Part shown: one piece after another, positions 55,712-64,000 of the stretch
Layout: every line of letters begins with the position of its first letter
How positions within the stretch are numbered: position 1 is the first letter of the stretch
Origin: Branchiostoma floridae
Taxonomy: Eukaryota > Chordata > Leptocardii > Amphioxiformes > Branchiostomatidae
Direction of reading: 5' to 3'
NCBI RefSeq assembly: GCF_000003815.2
Contig: NC_049992.1
Span: forward strand, 2,614,207 to 2,678,206
DNA: 64,000 nt
Made by a program: the position numbers and the translations under genes
Notes under the pieces: generated by a model
What the model was told of the DNA's origin: nothing
What the model saw: the letters and a program-made list of their open reading frames with translations, nothing else
Databases searched by the model: none

Positions 55712-57307
55712 GACATTGGACCAACGCATTACTGATTCAATTTGATCACAAACCTAATAGTATCTAAATGCTACTAACCACAGTGTTTTTCGTCCTCTCC
55801 ATTTGAGCAATCAGGAATTGTATTGCAAACATTCTCGACGGGCAAACAGGTATTTTCTCCAGGGCATTTCCATCCGTAAAGTCCTTGACACGGGTTCGGC
55901 ATTCCTGCAAGGTCATTGCACAACTAGCTGTAAAGAGTCAATATCACTCACCAAATGGCAGTTACACTACACAAAATTAGGGATTTACCAACAACAATAA
56001 ATGCCTGGTAATGGCTGCTAGCGCTTTTGGCAGTTCATGTTTGAAATAACGTCTACCAAACTTATGGAGGATGTATCGCGATTGTTAGGGCAGCCATTCC
56101 CAGACGTACCTGTCTGAGTTACCCGAGGATATAATCTCGTAATAGCATAGATATCAAATGTCTTTCCATATGGAGGACTCACTCCACAAAAAAGTGAGAT
56201 TTATCAACAGCTACAAATACATCCAGTGAATCTATACGGCCGCCGACACAAATCAAGAAATGAGCTCGGCCGATGTGTCGGTGAGCTCTAAATTGGCATT
56301 TTAGCAGCTCGTCCGTTGGGATTTAAACCTCCATGTGATGTTACCTGTGCACCAAAAAGCCAGGAGAGACAATGACTTCAACTTTCAAGAGTGAAACGTC
56401 CAATGTGTGACAAATTCGGTCGGCGTTCGCGTGAATTGTGACGCCAGCTTACTAAGGCCGTGTATATCCCAAATCAACCAACACCAAATATCCCTATTTC
56501 GTGCATTGTTACTCAAACAACGTTGACAGGATATAATTTCTAAAGTCCTTTGAATGCTTGGCAATGGAAACTGCTCATTGGCGCATCTTCTTACCTGAAT
56601 GCCTAAACTTCATAGACCTATATGATTTTTCTGGTTTCATTTCCATACTTGCCAAATTCGTTTATTACGTGCCAATTAATTACGATCTATTGTTTCTTGA
56701 AGGAAGAAACCATGAAGTGATATTTAAATAATACTTTCAGTGTATGAGGTAAATTGTCGCTAATTATCATTCATAATAAAAAAAAACGTGCAAGCGCTTG
56801 AAATTGTAAGGAACCTTGGGCGCAGTCCGTTTCATCGTGAATGCCGGATAGTCCCTGATAGTCAAGCACGCCATCACAGACACGATCATTCCGAATGCAT
56901 ATGTCATAATACTGGAACATTTTATCAGTACTTAATTTGATACTTTGGTCACGCAAGGACTCGCGATACATAGGTATTCCAAACTCTCCACAGTAACCTA
57001 TTAAAAGAGATAGAAAAACAGATGGTTTAAATGCCTTAGTTCTGCAAGATTAAAATGTAAAAACGAAAACCTAATGGAAATATTAGCTATAGAATATGTT
57101 TTGTATACATTGAACTTCTTACTTTTCATCTTTCAACAACAATAAGTATATGATAGAAATAAGCGGAAGCGTTACCACAGCCAATCTCATCCGAGTAGTC
57201 CCTGCAGTCCACAAAACCGTCACATCGCTCCTGCCGACTGATGCACTTCGGGAAAGGAGGAACCGATGATCGACAGGGCCAGTATCCGATAGACTCACAC
57301 AGAGCGT
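33565..57307 (-). CDS. Mosaic LDLa/discoidin/C-type lectin/CUB protein (19 exons, 5' end missing)
   Basis: Nineteen minus-strand exons with GT/AG borders join without a phase conflict, giving about 1,056 residues. The N-to-C order is four LDLa-type modules, a 12-kb transposon-filled intron, five more LDLa-type modules, a discoidin (F5/8C) domain, a C-type lectin domain, a linker, a CUB domain, a second C-type lectin domain and TAA at 33565. Most borders are phase 1, so modules are symmetrical 1-1 exons. This makeup implies an extracellular, disulfide-rich adhesion or recognition protein, with calcium bound by several LDLa modules and perhaps sugar by the second lectin domain. No start or signal peptide was found up to the window edge. 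It has no membrane helix of its own. The polycystin channel exons follow on the same strand, so it may be the ectodomain of a polycystin-1-like protein, or a secreted paralogue. Confidence 0.85.
34433..34502 (-). CDS. Exon: centre of C-type lectin domain 2
   Basis: 70 bases between ACCCCAAG-type acceptor and TG|GTAAGC donor. It encodes YDIHLNRTFVWTDGIPVTYM, the usual WxDG strand. Confidence 0.88.
34738..34956 (-). CDS. Exon: N-terminal half of C-type lectin domain 2
   Basis: CPCGWRLFRRNCYL, WEEADAKCREFDANLTSI and the terminal LYIG match the start of the fold. The donor is ATTG|GTTTGA. Confidence 0.9.
35251..35688 (-). CDS. Exon: CUB domain
   Basis: A single 438-base 1-1 exon. CGLIYSPGYPHAFP, CLWTIDGPPGSYVTL and a closing GFMATYNV are CUB hallmarks. 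The donor is GCAG|GTAAAA and the acceptor TTTTTAG. Confidence 0.9.
36031..36144 (-). CDS. Exon: short acidic linker
   Basis: 114 bases, phase 1-1, threonine- and acid-rich (DDCETTTTHTELGQ). It joins lectin domain 1 to the CUB exon in frame. No domain. Confidence 0.75.
36618..36674 (-). CDS. Exon: C-terminal end of C-type lectin domain 1
   Basis: 57 bases encoding PWSLQPCSLIEKEFICEK. The CxxxxxxxFIC end is typical. The calcium-site W-N-D motif is not present. Confidence 0.82.
36822..36957 (-). CDS. Exon: centre of C-type lectin domain 1
   Basis: The acceptor TTTATCTCCAG and the donor CACG|GTACGT bracket it. It contains NFTWSDGSPAG and FCAFLEDH. There is no EPN or QPD motif. Confidence 0.85.
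37415..37650 (-). CDS. Exon: N-terminal half of C-type lectin domain 1
   Basis: CGKGWTMSEGRCYQKF, AERYCQSLGGHLAAVNTPQE and WIGMKIG are diagnostic. The donor GAG|GTATCT is in phase 0. Confidence 0.9.
37949..38087 (-). CDS. Exon: C-terminal half of discoidin (F5/8C) domain
   Basis: HYFAIAVPARVVRLTPESW and WRVGLLGC form the usual closing strand with its cysteine. The acceptor is GATGCCTTAG and the donor AAAG|GTAAAA. Confidence 0.88.
38316..38599 (-). CDS. Exon: N-terminal half of discoidin (F5/8C) domain
   Basis: It opens with the domain's first cysteine and contains DWLQIILEQPVQLTGVVVTG and FSLKYG, as in coagulation factor 5/8 C domains. The donor ACA|GTATAT is in phase 0. Confidence 0.88.
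38641..38675. repeat. (AT)n microsatellite
   Basis: An AT dinucleotide run directly at the left end of an inverted-repeat element. Confidence 0.9.
38676..39356. mobile_element. 681-bp MITE with inverted arms of about 270-280 bp, Tc1/mariner-like
   Basis: The left end CTCGGCACAAAAAGTTTGGA and the right end ATTCCAAACTTTTTGTGCTG are inverted copies, with long imperfect arms (for example GGGTCACGAAAAAAAAGTGC against the GCACTTTTTTTCGTGACCC block at 39160-39180). Adjacent TA bases fit a Tc1/mariner target. It lies in the intron between the discoidin and LDLa exons. Confidence 0.75.
39741..39854 (-). CDS. Exon: LDLa module 9
   Basis: A 1-1 exon with CDGIPDCVDASDEDAC, the full calcium-binding signature. 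The donor is ATTG|GTAAAG and the acceptor TTGTGCACAG. Confidence 0.9.
39966..40085 (-). CDS. Exon: LDLa-like module 8
   Basis: A 1-1 exon with six cysteines (CGDTMKG, QCCDGEDDCRTGADERPRTC). It is a divergent LDLa. The donor is TGTG|GTAAGT. Confidence 0.8.
40251..40340 (-). tRNA. tRNA-like sequence, probably a pseudogene or SINE head
   Basis: On the minus strand it carries an A-box (TGGCCGAGCGG) and a B-box (GGTTCGAACC) at tRNA-Leu/Ser-like spacing with a long variable region. The acceptor strands do not pair properly and no convincing anticodon arm forms. It lies in an intron of the mosaic gene. Confidence 0.4.
41539..41661 (-). CDS. Exon: LDLa-like module 7
   Basis: A 1-1 exon. Cysteines occur in LDLa order (CPTRGKWQCEETHKCAPG, KCVGVPYCLDVSGEKNC). 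The acidic calcium cluster is incomplete. The acceptor is CATTTTCAG. Confidence 0.8.
41975..42157 (-). CDS. Exon: LDLa-like module 6
   Basis: A 1-1 exon of 61 codons. An N-terminal extension is followed by CSTGECTSSFYFCNDFDNC and EEEQGC. The acceptor is TTTATGACAG and the donor TGTG|GTAACT. Confidence 0.8.
42962..43105 (-). CDS. Exon: LDLa module 5
   Basis: A 1-1 exon with CKSTGGFYCDRSMKCIG, LVCDGTPDCGY and a late PEDETGC. There is an insertion between the last two cysteines. The donor is TGTG|GTAAAG. Confidence 0.82.
43430..45748 (+). mobile_element. Non-LTR retrotransposon (LINE), decayed ORF2
   Basis: Plus-strand reverse-transcriptase blocks occur in several frames: FSISKAEIKRAISDLKNGKA near 43640, DPNNYRGISVTSSLAKLF near 43865, FDSVWREGL near 44105, GVRQGCNLSPTLFNLFIND near 44255, LYADDVVLFSE near 44385 and a C-terminal open piece 44668-45615. 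Frameshifts and stops separate them, so it is a fossil. The order of motifs is that of apurinic-endonuclease type LINEs. The family was not settled. The 3' tail recurs at 7861. Confidence 0.85.
46202..46248 (+). repeat. 47-bp direct repeat, left copy (target-site duplication)
   Basis: Identical to 50066-50112. It flanks the RLE-type LINE. It begins TGAAGGTGAGTGGAG and ends TTACCAACTG. Confidence 0.9.
46249..50065 (+). mobile_element. RLE-type LINE (HERO/NeSL-like), interrupted by frame breaks
   Basis: The N-terminal part (46267-46875) has a C2H2 finger (CHCGEVCKNSKGLKIHQAK). RT blocks follow: AGSAPGPSGLPYKIYKKC near 47565, VVWLDLANAYGSIPHALIQ near 47955, GIVTGCTISPSLF near 48132 and the FMDD catalytic box near 48265. 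Then come a CCHC-like CKLCGERGTMAHILSSC near 49263 and a restriction-like endonuclease with PDAVLW near 49580, ILIELTVPWE near 49628 and PVEVGCRGF near 49750. Stops or shifts occur near 46873, 48241, 48352, 48763 and 49495, plus a gap at 47038-47137. The domain order identifies an RLE LINE. HERO/NeSL placement rests on motif memory only. Confidence 0.85.
47038..47137. other. Assembly gap (100 N) in the RLE LINE
   Basis: A standard spacer of unknown true length. The frame read across it is not reliable. Confidence 1.
50066..50112 (+). repeat. 47-bp direct repeat, right copy
   Basis: Identical to 46202-46248. Here it runs on into the CR1-like reverse-transcriptase sequence. Confidence 0.9.
50085..50712 (+). 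mobile_element. CR1-like LINE, 5' portion of the RT (5' truncated)
   Basis: LPTDLQHGFSHGKSCETQLL, AKAFDKIPHRRL, then VTSGVP and QGTILGPILF, and VRALADDCIL are RT blocks 2 to 5 in broken frames. The continuation of the protein appears at 54326-54990, so the two were one element split by an insertion. Confidence 0.8.
51110..52058. mobile_element. piggyBac-like non-autonomous element
   Basis: Flanked by TTAA on both sides. The inverted ends CCCTCATCCGACCGT and ACGGTCGGATGAGGG are perfect over 15 bp. Subterminal GGGGTCAAAAATGACCCC palindromes recur at about 51308 and 51992, with a variant at 51131. TTAA plus CCC ends are the mark of piggyBac elements. No transposase frame. Confidence 0.88.
52585..53665. 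mobile_element. 1.08-kb TIR element at a TA-type site
   Basis: The left end TAACGGGAGGTGCCCTAACA and the right end GTCTTAGGGCGGCCCCCGTTA are inverted copies. The related repeat near 54220-54250 reads through without it, giving an empty site. There is no convincing transposase frame; the longest open stretch is 65 codons. Confidence 0.7.
54326..54990 (+). mobile_element. CR1-like LINE, C-terminal portion of ORF2
   Basis: TKYFGVTISSNLIWGSHVD, RAYITLVRPHLEYTCSVWD and a late SFFPRTIQEWNEL-type block appear with stops between them. It complements the RT part at 50085-50712. Confidence 0.78.
55344..55505 (-). CDS. Exon: LDLa-like module 4
   Basis: A 1-1 exon. Cysteines read FCDSIGGWRCKCFQQTQC, ICDHWRSC and LACRDDELNC, eight in all, so it is a divergent LDLa. 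The donor is GCG|GTACAC. Confidence 0.78.
55617..55707. repeat. (TCTG)n then (TG)n microsatellite
   Basis: TCTGTCTGTCTTTCTATATT repeated twice, followed by about 28 bp of TG. Confidence 0.9.
55779..55904 (-). CDS. Exon: LDLa module 3
   Basis: A 1-1 exon with WKCPGENTCLPVENVCN, TIPDCSNGEDEKHC. Good LDLa spacing. The acceptor is ACCTTGCAG and the donor TGTG|GTTAGT. Confidence 0.88.
56815..56997 (-). CDS. Exon: LDLa-like module 2
   Basis: A 1-1 exon of 61 codons with ICIRNDRVCDGVLDYQGL and IHDETDC. A long N-terminal part replaces the first loop. The acceptor is weak (TTTTAATAG). Confidence 0.75.
57176..57307 (-). CDS. Exon: LDLa module 1 (most 5' exon found)
   Basis: A 1-1 exon with YWPCRSSVPPFPKCISRQ, then ERCDGFVDCRDYSDEIGC. 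It has the calcium-binding DxSDE signature. It enters in phase 1, so another exon must precede it, beyond 57307. Confidence 0.88.
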
Positions 57308-57720
57308 CTGCAGTTTGTAGCCAGAAAAGAAATCGTGATAAAACTGTATATAGAAACGTAACGCTAGGTCACTTTTATCCGCGAGGAAACCTTTATCTTT
57401 CTTTTTGAAAACAGGTCATCGACTCAATGGACGGTTGTACCTTTTTGAACTGCAATGCATTTTATGTTTTGAAAATATTGCAATTTGAATTGTGATGCAT
57501 ATATGATATTATGTTTTTGAAAGCGATCGATATAGGTCACCCCGAGGATGAAGCTGGACGAGTGTTACTGTCTACTGTAGAATGTACAAGCTACATGGAA
57601 TATCATGGAATACACCTCGTCCTGTCGTACACTCTTCTGTTTACTGGCTTTTTCCTGCTATATTTCAAGTCTAGAGTCTTTCCATATAGTGTGCTTTAAA
57701 GCCCTAGTCGCCAAGGGCTT
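57308..57720. other. No gene recognised
   Basis: Intronic or upstream sequence of the mosaic gene. No start exon with a signal peptide was found. Confidence 0.35.
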
Positions 57721-59167
57721 TATCATTCTAGCCACTGCGAGGATGAAACGTTCCCATCGCTCTGCTCTACCTCGTCTTCAACAACTTCTGCCCCTAAGAC
57801 AGTTTCCAGGTTGTTGGAACACTCTAACAGCAACATTAACACCAAGACTGCCTGTTATCTAATTTGCTATATCAGTTCTGATGTTGTTAAATGTAGTGCA
57901 TTTTGCTACTAAGTATCCTACAATGGCCTGAGTCATTCTGTCACATGTTGGACAGAGTCTGTTGCCTTTGTTCTCTGGAGCAGTACTCAGATGTATGAGG
58001 TTTTGCAAGTTGACAAGGTTTCTTTCGGGCCAGTGTCCGACGTCCACAGTTTGTTGGGCTGCAGGGTTGTGTGATGTATTTTGTAGAATCTGGGGCATGT
58101 TTGTCTCTCAGCTACCATGTCTTTCTACCGTTCCTCTTTCTTATGATTTACAGCTGTCGTAACCACTCATTTCCACTCCATTACCAAAGGAAAGTCCTCT
58201 GTTAACCAATAATTTTCCAGGTATTGTTGGAGTCAATACTCTTCGGCAATTGCAAAACAGTCTTTCACAAAGCCCGTCGTAGTTTGGCATTTTCTCCTTA
58301 GAACAGATGAGCAAAGTCTGTGCGTGAAGATTTTTTTGGCCAATATTGCATTGGGTAGTTGTGCCAGTCTCCCAAAGAAGTATAATGGTTTACGTTTGTC
58401 CATCATGGCTTTTAATGTCAGCATCCCCAGTGATCCTAGACTTGCGCATTAGGCTCTGTTTGGAAGTGCATTCCTTCCCTTGGTTTCCCCCTGCTCTGTG
58501 GACTCTTTCTAGCTTAAGTAAGTCGGTGTTGGTTGGATACCACAGTTCACAGCCATGCATCATGTTATGGACTAGAACTGTGTTGTACAGTCTCTTGGTG
58601 ATTATGGGGTTTGGAGTATGCCCCTCAGAACCCGTTGCCATAACCGCACTGATTTTACCCTTCCCTTTCTTACAGGCTTTTTCTATGGCCTCTGATGTAA
58701 GTGTCCACAGCTACTTTTCGGATTGTGGATGCTCCCATCTTCCAATTACTTGTCAAGACTGCTGCTGTGGGGTGCTCCTTTACTCTTTTTCCAAAAACAA
58801 CACACTTGCTTTTTTCCAGGGTGTATTGAAACCGCCATTTCTTTCCATAGTCATGCATTGCACCTATCAGTTCTTCTAGTACTGTCCTGGTGCCTGCGAG
58901 TAGACATATATCATCAGCTAGGGCCGGTGACCCACAGCAGTAGGTTTCACCTACACAAATGCCACCACCTAGGACTTGAAGTTCTTCATGGATGCCATCT
59001 GTCGCTAAGAGATAGCAGGTGCACCCACGTGATGTTCTAAATTCCCTTGACATCTCACCATTCAGTAATACACAGTAAGTGTTTCCAGTGTGCATTTGTT
59101 TCAATATTCTCCAAAATTAATTTTCCATTCACTCCTTCTCGGTACACTTTGTACAGCATTCCTTGCT

Positions 59168-59945
59168 TACAGAACCTGACAGCAAAACTGGAGCAGTTCT
59201 CTGGGAAGGTTGGGCTGCGGATGAGCACAGAAAAAACCAAGGCAATGGAAGTGGTACATAATTATACCATTACATATACATTAACCATCCACCACTGAAC
59301 ATCAGCGTCAACAACAACCATGTTGAAATAGTGGACCAGTTCACCTACCTCGGCAGCGTGGTCAGCAACACCGGTGATGTTGAACTGGATATTAGCTGCA
59401 GAATCGGCAAAGCGGCTGCGGTATTCTGGAGGATGCGTAACGTTAACGTCTGGTCAACCAGTACCATTGATCTGGATACAAAGCTCCGCCTGTACAACAG
59501 TACAGTCCTGCCCACAGCAGTATATGCAAGCGAGACATGGAAGACTTCAGCTAGGCTGAACAAGAAGCTGGATGTATTCCACCAGACAAACTTGAGGAAG
59601 ATCTTGAAAGTTTGATGGCAAGAGCATATAACCAACGAGGAAATACTCAGAAGGGCCAACTCCCAACCCTTAAGTAAAATCATCACAGGGAAGAGGATGC
59701 AGCTGGCAAGGCACATCCTGCGCCTACCAAACCACAGGCATTCCAAGATAGCCATGACTTGATTCCTCCAGGTCGAAAACGGAAGAGAGGCAGACCCAAA
59801 AACACATAAAGGAGGACATTCACCGAGGATCTAAAAGGGGCCTGCATTTCTTGGGGACAGGGAGAGATGGCTGCAAACGACAGAGGACGATGGAAGCTTG
59901 CTGCCCAATGTGCCTTACGGCACGGGAAGACCTAAGGTCTAAGGT
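59168..59945 (+). mobile_element. Plus-strand LINE C-terminal fragment inserted in the minus LINE
   Basis: KVGLRMSTEKTKAM, DQFTYLGSVVSNTGDVELDI, LRLYNSTVLPTAVYASETW and QLARHILRLPNH are the C-terminal half of a LINE RT protein. One long open piece is 59331-59615, with stops after it. Confidence 0.78.
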
Positions 59946-60120
59946 AAGGTCCTTGTGTCCATGCTGTGTCATATGCCTTTTTTGTATCCAGGAAGCACCC
60001 ATTGACTTAACTGTTCCTTTCCTTGTAGTGGTTGAGTGCTTCTTGTACGCTGTGTAGGCGGTAGTTATGTTGCAGCAGCCAATCTGACCCCCACTCTGTA
60101 GTTCATGTGGGATGCCTCTT

Positions 60121-61185
60121 AAGCCCCGGTCACAAAGCGCGTACGATTCATTGCGATTCCTTCCGATGCGCAGGATAAGCGCAGTGCGACGTAAGTCGGA
60201 AGAAAATCGGAAGCAATGGTTTAAGTATATAAAGCCGTGGTCACAAAGCGCGTAGTGCATCGTACGATGAGGTCATAAGAGCGTGCCTGCGCCAATCGCA
60301 GTGGATCATAGTAAATCGGGGAGCGTCGTATGGCGAAAAATAGAGCTGAAATGGATTTTGAACATGTTCAAAATTTCGCTATCGTCGTAAGGTTTTATTT
60401 GCCCCCATAGCAGAGTTCATTACGGCAATTTTTGTCTACTGATGAGGTTATAGATTTATGATTTTTTAGTATGTTGTGATGGTTTCAGTTTTACCTGATA
60501 TTGTCGATATTGACGAAAAGGGGAAATATATCAGTCGCAACTGCCACAGTCGCAACCAGAGAACAGCGCGTCACGCACAGGTGATGTAGACAATTGTTTG
60601 ATCGCTTCATGCACGTGAGTTTATAATTAGATCAAATCTCAGCTCTCGTTGGTCTTGGGTCAGTTTACCATAATCGTAATAACCATGGGGACAACTCGAA
60701 CATAAAGGCAGGCTCTATGAGTCGGAAATATATATGATATAATGCTTATCATTTGATTTTTGTATGATGGCATCTTTTTGTTGATAGCATATCATGATAC
60801 GATCTTCGAAAGAGCCTGACACGTAGAGCCGGCAAGCAGGCCGAGATAACCATACCAGTACTCACGCTTGATTTGAACTTTTGCTTGTAATACTCTTGTT
60901 GTCATGGTCTTTTTTAATTTATTTTTACAGTTAAAGATATAATAGGAAGGTATTTAACAGCTACGTCCACATGTTTGTTGGTTAAAGAAGCACAAAAGCG
61001 GTCAGACGGCTATACAGAAGAGACACAAGTGAAAAATCGTGCGACGCTGGAAAAATTTTGAACACCATCTGATGCGTTGCGATGGCTTGCGATGCTTACG
61101 ATTTTCTTGCGATGTACTGTGCTCATCGTACGATGTGCGGAATAGTCCATCGCAAGGAATCGTACGCGCTTTGTGACCGGGGCTT
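60121..61185. mobile_element. 1.07-kb TIR element with AAGCCCCGGTCACAAAG ends
   Basis: The left end AAGCCCCGGTCACAAAGCGC reappears inverted at the right (GCGCTTTGTGACCGGGGCTT). CG-rich subterminal motifs (TCGTACGATG and related) recur. It interrupts the minus LINE reading (upstream piece LGEGAIQQTETLVV, downstream piece IPHELQSGGQ). No transposase frame. Confidence 0.8.
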
Positions 61186-62256
61186 TAGTAACAACCAAGG
61201 TCTCCGTCTGTTGTATAGCACCTTCTCCCAAATTTTTGGCCATGACGTTTAACAGTGTCATACCTCTTTGGGAGTCTAGATTAGTTTTATCTGCCTTCTC
61301 TTGCTTTAGTAGGGGGGGTTTGATTCCCTTTTTTTTAATTCTTCAGGTATGTATTCCAATTCTCTCATCATATTGAACAATAGTGTCATTCTAGACCAAA
61401 GTGTTTCACCAACATATTTAATGACCTCATATGTTAATCCATTATCTCCAGCCTTGCCATTCTTCAATTGTTTGCAGACTAACATAATCTCTGTGAGTAG
61501 GAATGGCTCTTCGAGAATGCCCTCTAGGTTGTTGTGGCTTTCTTTCTCCATCTCAATTACTTCTTCTGTGATTACTCTCTTGTGTGACTCATCAAACCAT
61601 TTACTCTCTTCTTCCTGTTAATTTCCTAGTATTTCAAAATGGCTGGCCCAAGCCTCTCTCACTTCTTTGGGGTCAGTCAGGAATTGATCCCCCAGCCTCA
61701 CTGCCTGTGGCCTGTCTACTTTCCCTTTTCTGCATCTTATCTTTTTCCAGAAGGTTTTATCGCCAGTCTCTGCTAACTTTGCTAACTCTTCATTCTCTTG
61801 TGCTTCTTGTAGTATGTATCTCTTCCTAATGTATGTCTGCAAGGGCCTGTGACCAGTATGGCCGCTGGCGCTTCTTTGTTTTTCTAGTTGCTATCACTTC
61901 AGCTGCTTACATGATTGTGTTTGGGTCCCTGGTGGCCTGGGACTTGATTTCTCCTCCTCTGTGTCTCTCTCTTCCTTGCCCTTGTACTTTTTTCAGACAA
62001 CCATTCTCTGCAGGCTATTCCAGGGTAAGTCCAGGGCATTCACAACATTATGTGCTTTGTATAGTGGCACATCGATCCTAGCAAAGTAGAAGTCTGTTCG
62101 GTAGGCATCAATCTTACAAAGGATAGCTGAACTCATTTTGTGCCCGGCATACTTGTAAATGGTTTGTTGCAATTTCTTTGGATCATTTTTCTTCATATAA
62201 CCGTAGATAATACTAGCCTGGAATCCATTGTGCTTTGATCGCTCTCATTGTGCTTT

Positions 62257-62744
62257 GTTCGTTACCATTTGAATGATCCGCATTTGCATATTCGAAGAGA
62301 TTTTATGCGGGATTTCTGATTGGCTGGTTTAAGCGCTCGTTCTAGCAGTTGTTCCATCATCATCAACGACCCATCTTCTTCCAGACTATTGGAACGATCT
62401 GATAAATCAAACTCTTGCCAGACTCGGTTGGCAAGAGCGCTATTCAAACATCCTTTCCGTTGCAAAAAGCCTCTAAGGTCTTTGTTTGCTCGTTTTAGTG
62501 AATAAATTCCGGGAAATTCACTGGGTATAGTTCAGGCATTATAAACGTCTGACGTGGCGACCATGTTGATGATAATGGAACAGGTCTAAGTTGACCTGCG
62601 CTGTATTATTCCTGGTTAAATAAATAAAGTGAAGTGAAATGAAGTTCGAACGAGCGCTTGAACCATCCATAATTCAGCCAATCAGAAATCTACCATAACA
62701 TTTCTGCCAGTATGCAAATGCCGATCGTTCAAATGGTAACGAAC
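62257..62744. mobile_element. 488-bp fold-back element
   Basis: The left arm from GTTCGTTACCATTTGAATGA to GCGCTCGTTC is inverted at 62645-62744, ending TTCAAATGGTAACGAAC. The arms are about 85-100 bp and diverged. Confidence 0.7.
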
Positions 62745-63302
62745 ACCAGACGTGCTGGCAGAAAGCGTACCTTAGGGGAGCGACTAAAGCACAACATGGC
62801 TGGATTCCAGGCCAGGTACTACAGCTTTACTGTTGCTAGTCTCCATTTTCTTATTTCTTTCTTTGTCAGGTGATTGTGTTTTAGCACATTCTAAGTGCCC
62901 TAGCCTGTCCCTCCGCTCACGCAAAGTCGAACGTGTGTTCGACAGAGCACATTCTTGCTCCCTGATTCTCTCCTGCATTCCATTGAATGAGCCAGATTTT
63001 GTACATTAAGCTGCTAGTTTAGTATGCTCAGATGTAGTGTCTTTGTTTTGGTTTGTCTTCCTTATGCATGCTTCAATGACGGTCTCAAGAAAGTTTATTC
63101 TGTTCATTTAGGATGACATATATTGGTGTGTTCCTTTTCACTTAATTTTTTTGTATTCTCTTTAACTTTCCTTTCATACTTTCTATGTCTTCCTGTTGCT
63201 TTGACGGAACATCTTTGTTGGGTGATAATGCATGCTGTATGCTGGTTGGAAACATTCTCCTTCAACAATCCTCTGCCAGTCTGTTGATTACTGGCCCAGC
63301 AT

Positions 63303-63450
<148 letters not shown>

Positions 63451-63583
63451 TTATTAGATTAAAAAAAAACTGTTGCAGCCTAAGGCTGAATTGCAATTTT
63501 TGTACATTGATTTGTGCACATTAACATAATTTTTTTTTTACAATTACTTAACATATACATACAACATATTAAATTCGTTAAAA

Positions 63584-64000
63584 CTAAAGTGTCGGATTCT
63601 TAAAACACCACAAGTTTTCATTGAGGAGTCTAGCGCAATAGGGGAGAGTGCTGTTACTGCATTTGAAACTGGTGTAGCTAACATTATTTCTCATAGTTCT
63701 GTTGTGGACATCCCCCCGCCGCGATGGGAGCCATGAACTGTATCTACTACAGTTCGCAAGAGATTGCGCATATCTAAGACATAGGATGTCCCTTCTAGAG
63801 TCCAGACGACTGAGGCCTGTTTTGCGCAGAGCAGACTCATAGGTGACGTACTCTGGTCCCAGTATGATCCTCAGGGCTCTCTTCTGGACGCGCTCAATCT
63901 TCGCTGATAGATCTCAGGACAGTCCCGGGTGCCAGACGACGCATGCGTACTCCAGAAGTGGCCGTACAAAACAAATGTAAATTGGTATAAGATCACACAT
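63584..64000 (-). mobile_element. LINE ORF2 C-terminus, runs off the right edge
   Basis: Minus-strand PLLEYACVVWHPG, ERVQKRALRIILGPEYVTYE, RRDILCLRYAQSLA and SSWLPSRRG, with TAG at 63584-63586, are the usual CR1-group C-terminal motifs. An in-frame stop near 63915 shows decay. The 3' UTR continues toward the GA tract. Confidence 0.8.

Larger units (their letters stand above)
57720..61842 (-). mobile_element. Minus-strand LINE ORF2 remnant, split by two insertions
   Basis: Read on the minus strand from 61842: FWKKIRCRKGKVDRPQ, NGKAGDNGLTYEVIKY near 61470, KKAYDTAW-type motif near 59985, GMLYKVYREGVNGK near 59140, SREFRTSRG and LADDICLLAG near 58910, and a closing CPTCDRMTQ...C near 57950. Stops and shifts are frequent. 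It is interrupted by 59168-59945 and 60121-61185. The family was not settled. Confidence 0.75.

Overview
The window looks like part of an invertebrate chordate genome, most likely a lancelet (Branchiostoma). This is inferred from spliced genes with short exons and consensus GT/AG junctions, a mosaic LDLa/discoidin/C-type-lectin/CUB protein beside a polycystin-1-like channel, and dense, varied transposons (RLE-type and CR1-like LINEs, Ty3/gypsy, hAT-, Tc1- and piggyBac-like MITEs). No species-specific marker was identified. Four N runs (11112-11240, 25838-25937, 30131-30230, 47038-47137) mark assembly gaps.

Left part, 1-18.9 kb: mostly non-coding sequence with microsatellites, a 65-bp tandem duplication, several MITEs and repeat fragments. 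Possible gene pieces are a short first exon behind a TCTCGCGAGA promoter palindrome (2651-2712), two phase-compatible plus-strand exons (5639-5710, 10010-10193) and a minus-strand terminal exon at 14517-14615. None could be named.

Middle part, 18.9-31.5 kb: a 1.3-kb element is present twice at near identity (18890-20204 and 30231-31545). Between the copies lie a 38-bp minisatellite, a young Ty3/gypsy-like retrotransposon with identical 160-bp LTRs (20924-26749), and five minus-strand exons encoding the C-terminal six-helix channel of a polycystin-1-like protein (26893-29490). Two small candidate exons lie just upstream.

Right part, 33.5-57.3 kb: one minus-strand gene was reconstructed as 19 phase-compatible exons. 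It encodes nine LDLa-type modules, a discoidin (F5/8C) domain, a C-type lectin domain, a linker, a CUB domain and a second C-type lectin domain with a QPD motif, followed by a stop. Its 12-kb intron (43106-55343) is a nest of transposons inserted into one another. The order and strand suggest that the ectodomain gene and the polycystin channel belong to one split or broken polycystin-1-like locus, because the expected REJ/GPS/PLAT and first five helices were not found between them.

Right edge, 57.3-64 kb: decayed LINEs on both strands, two inverted-repeat DNA elements, a GA microsatellite and a minus-strand LINE end running off the window. No host exon was recognised there, so the 5' end and signal peptide of the mosaic gene lie outside what I can see.
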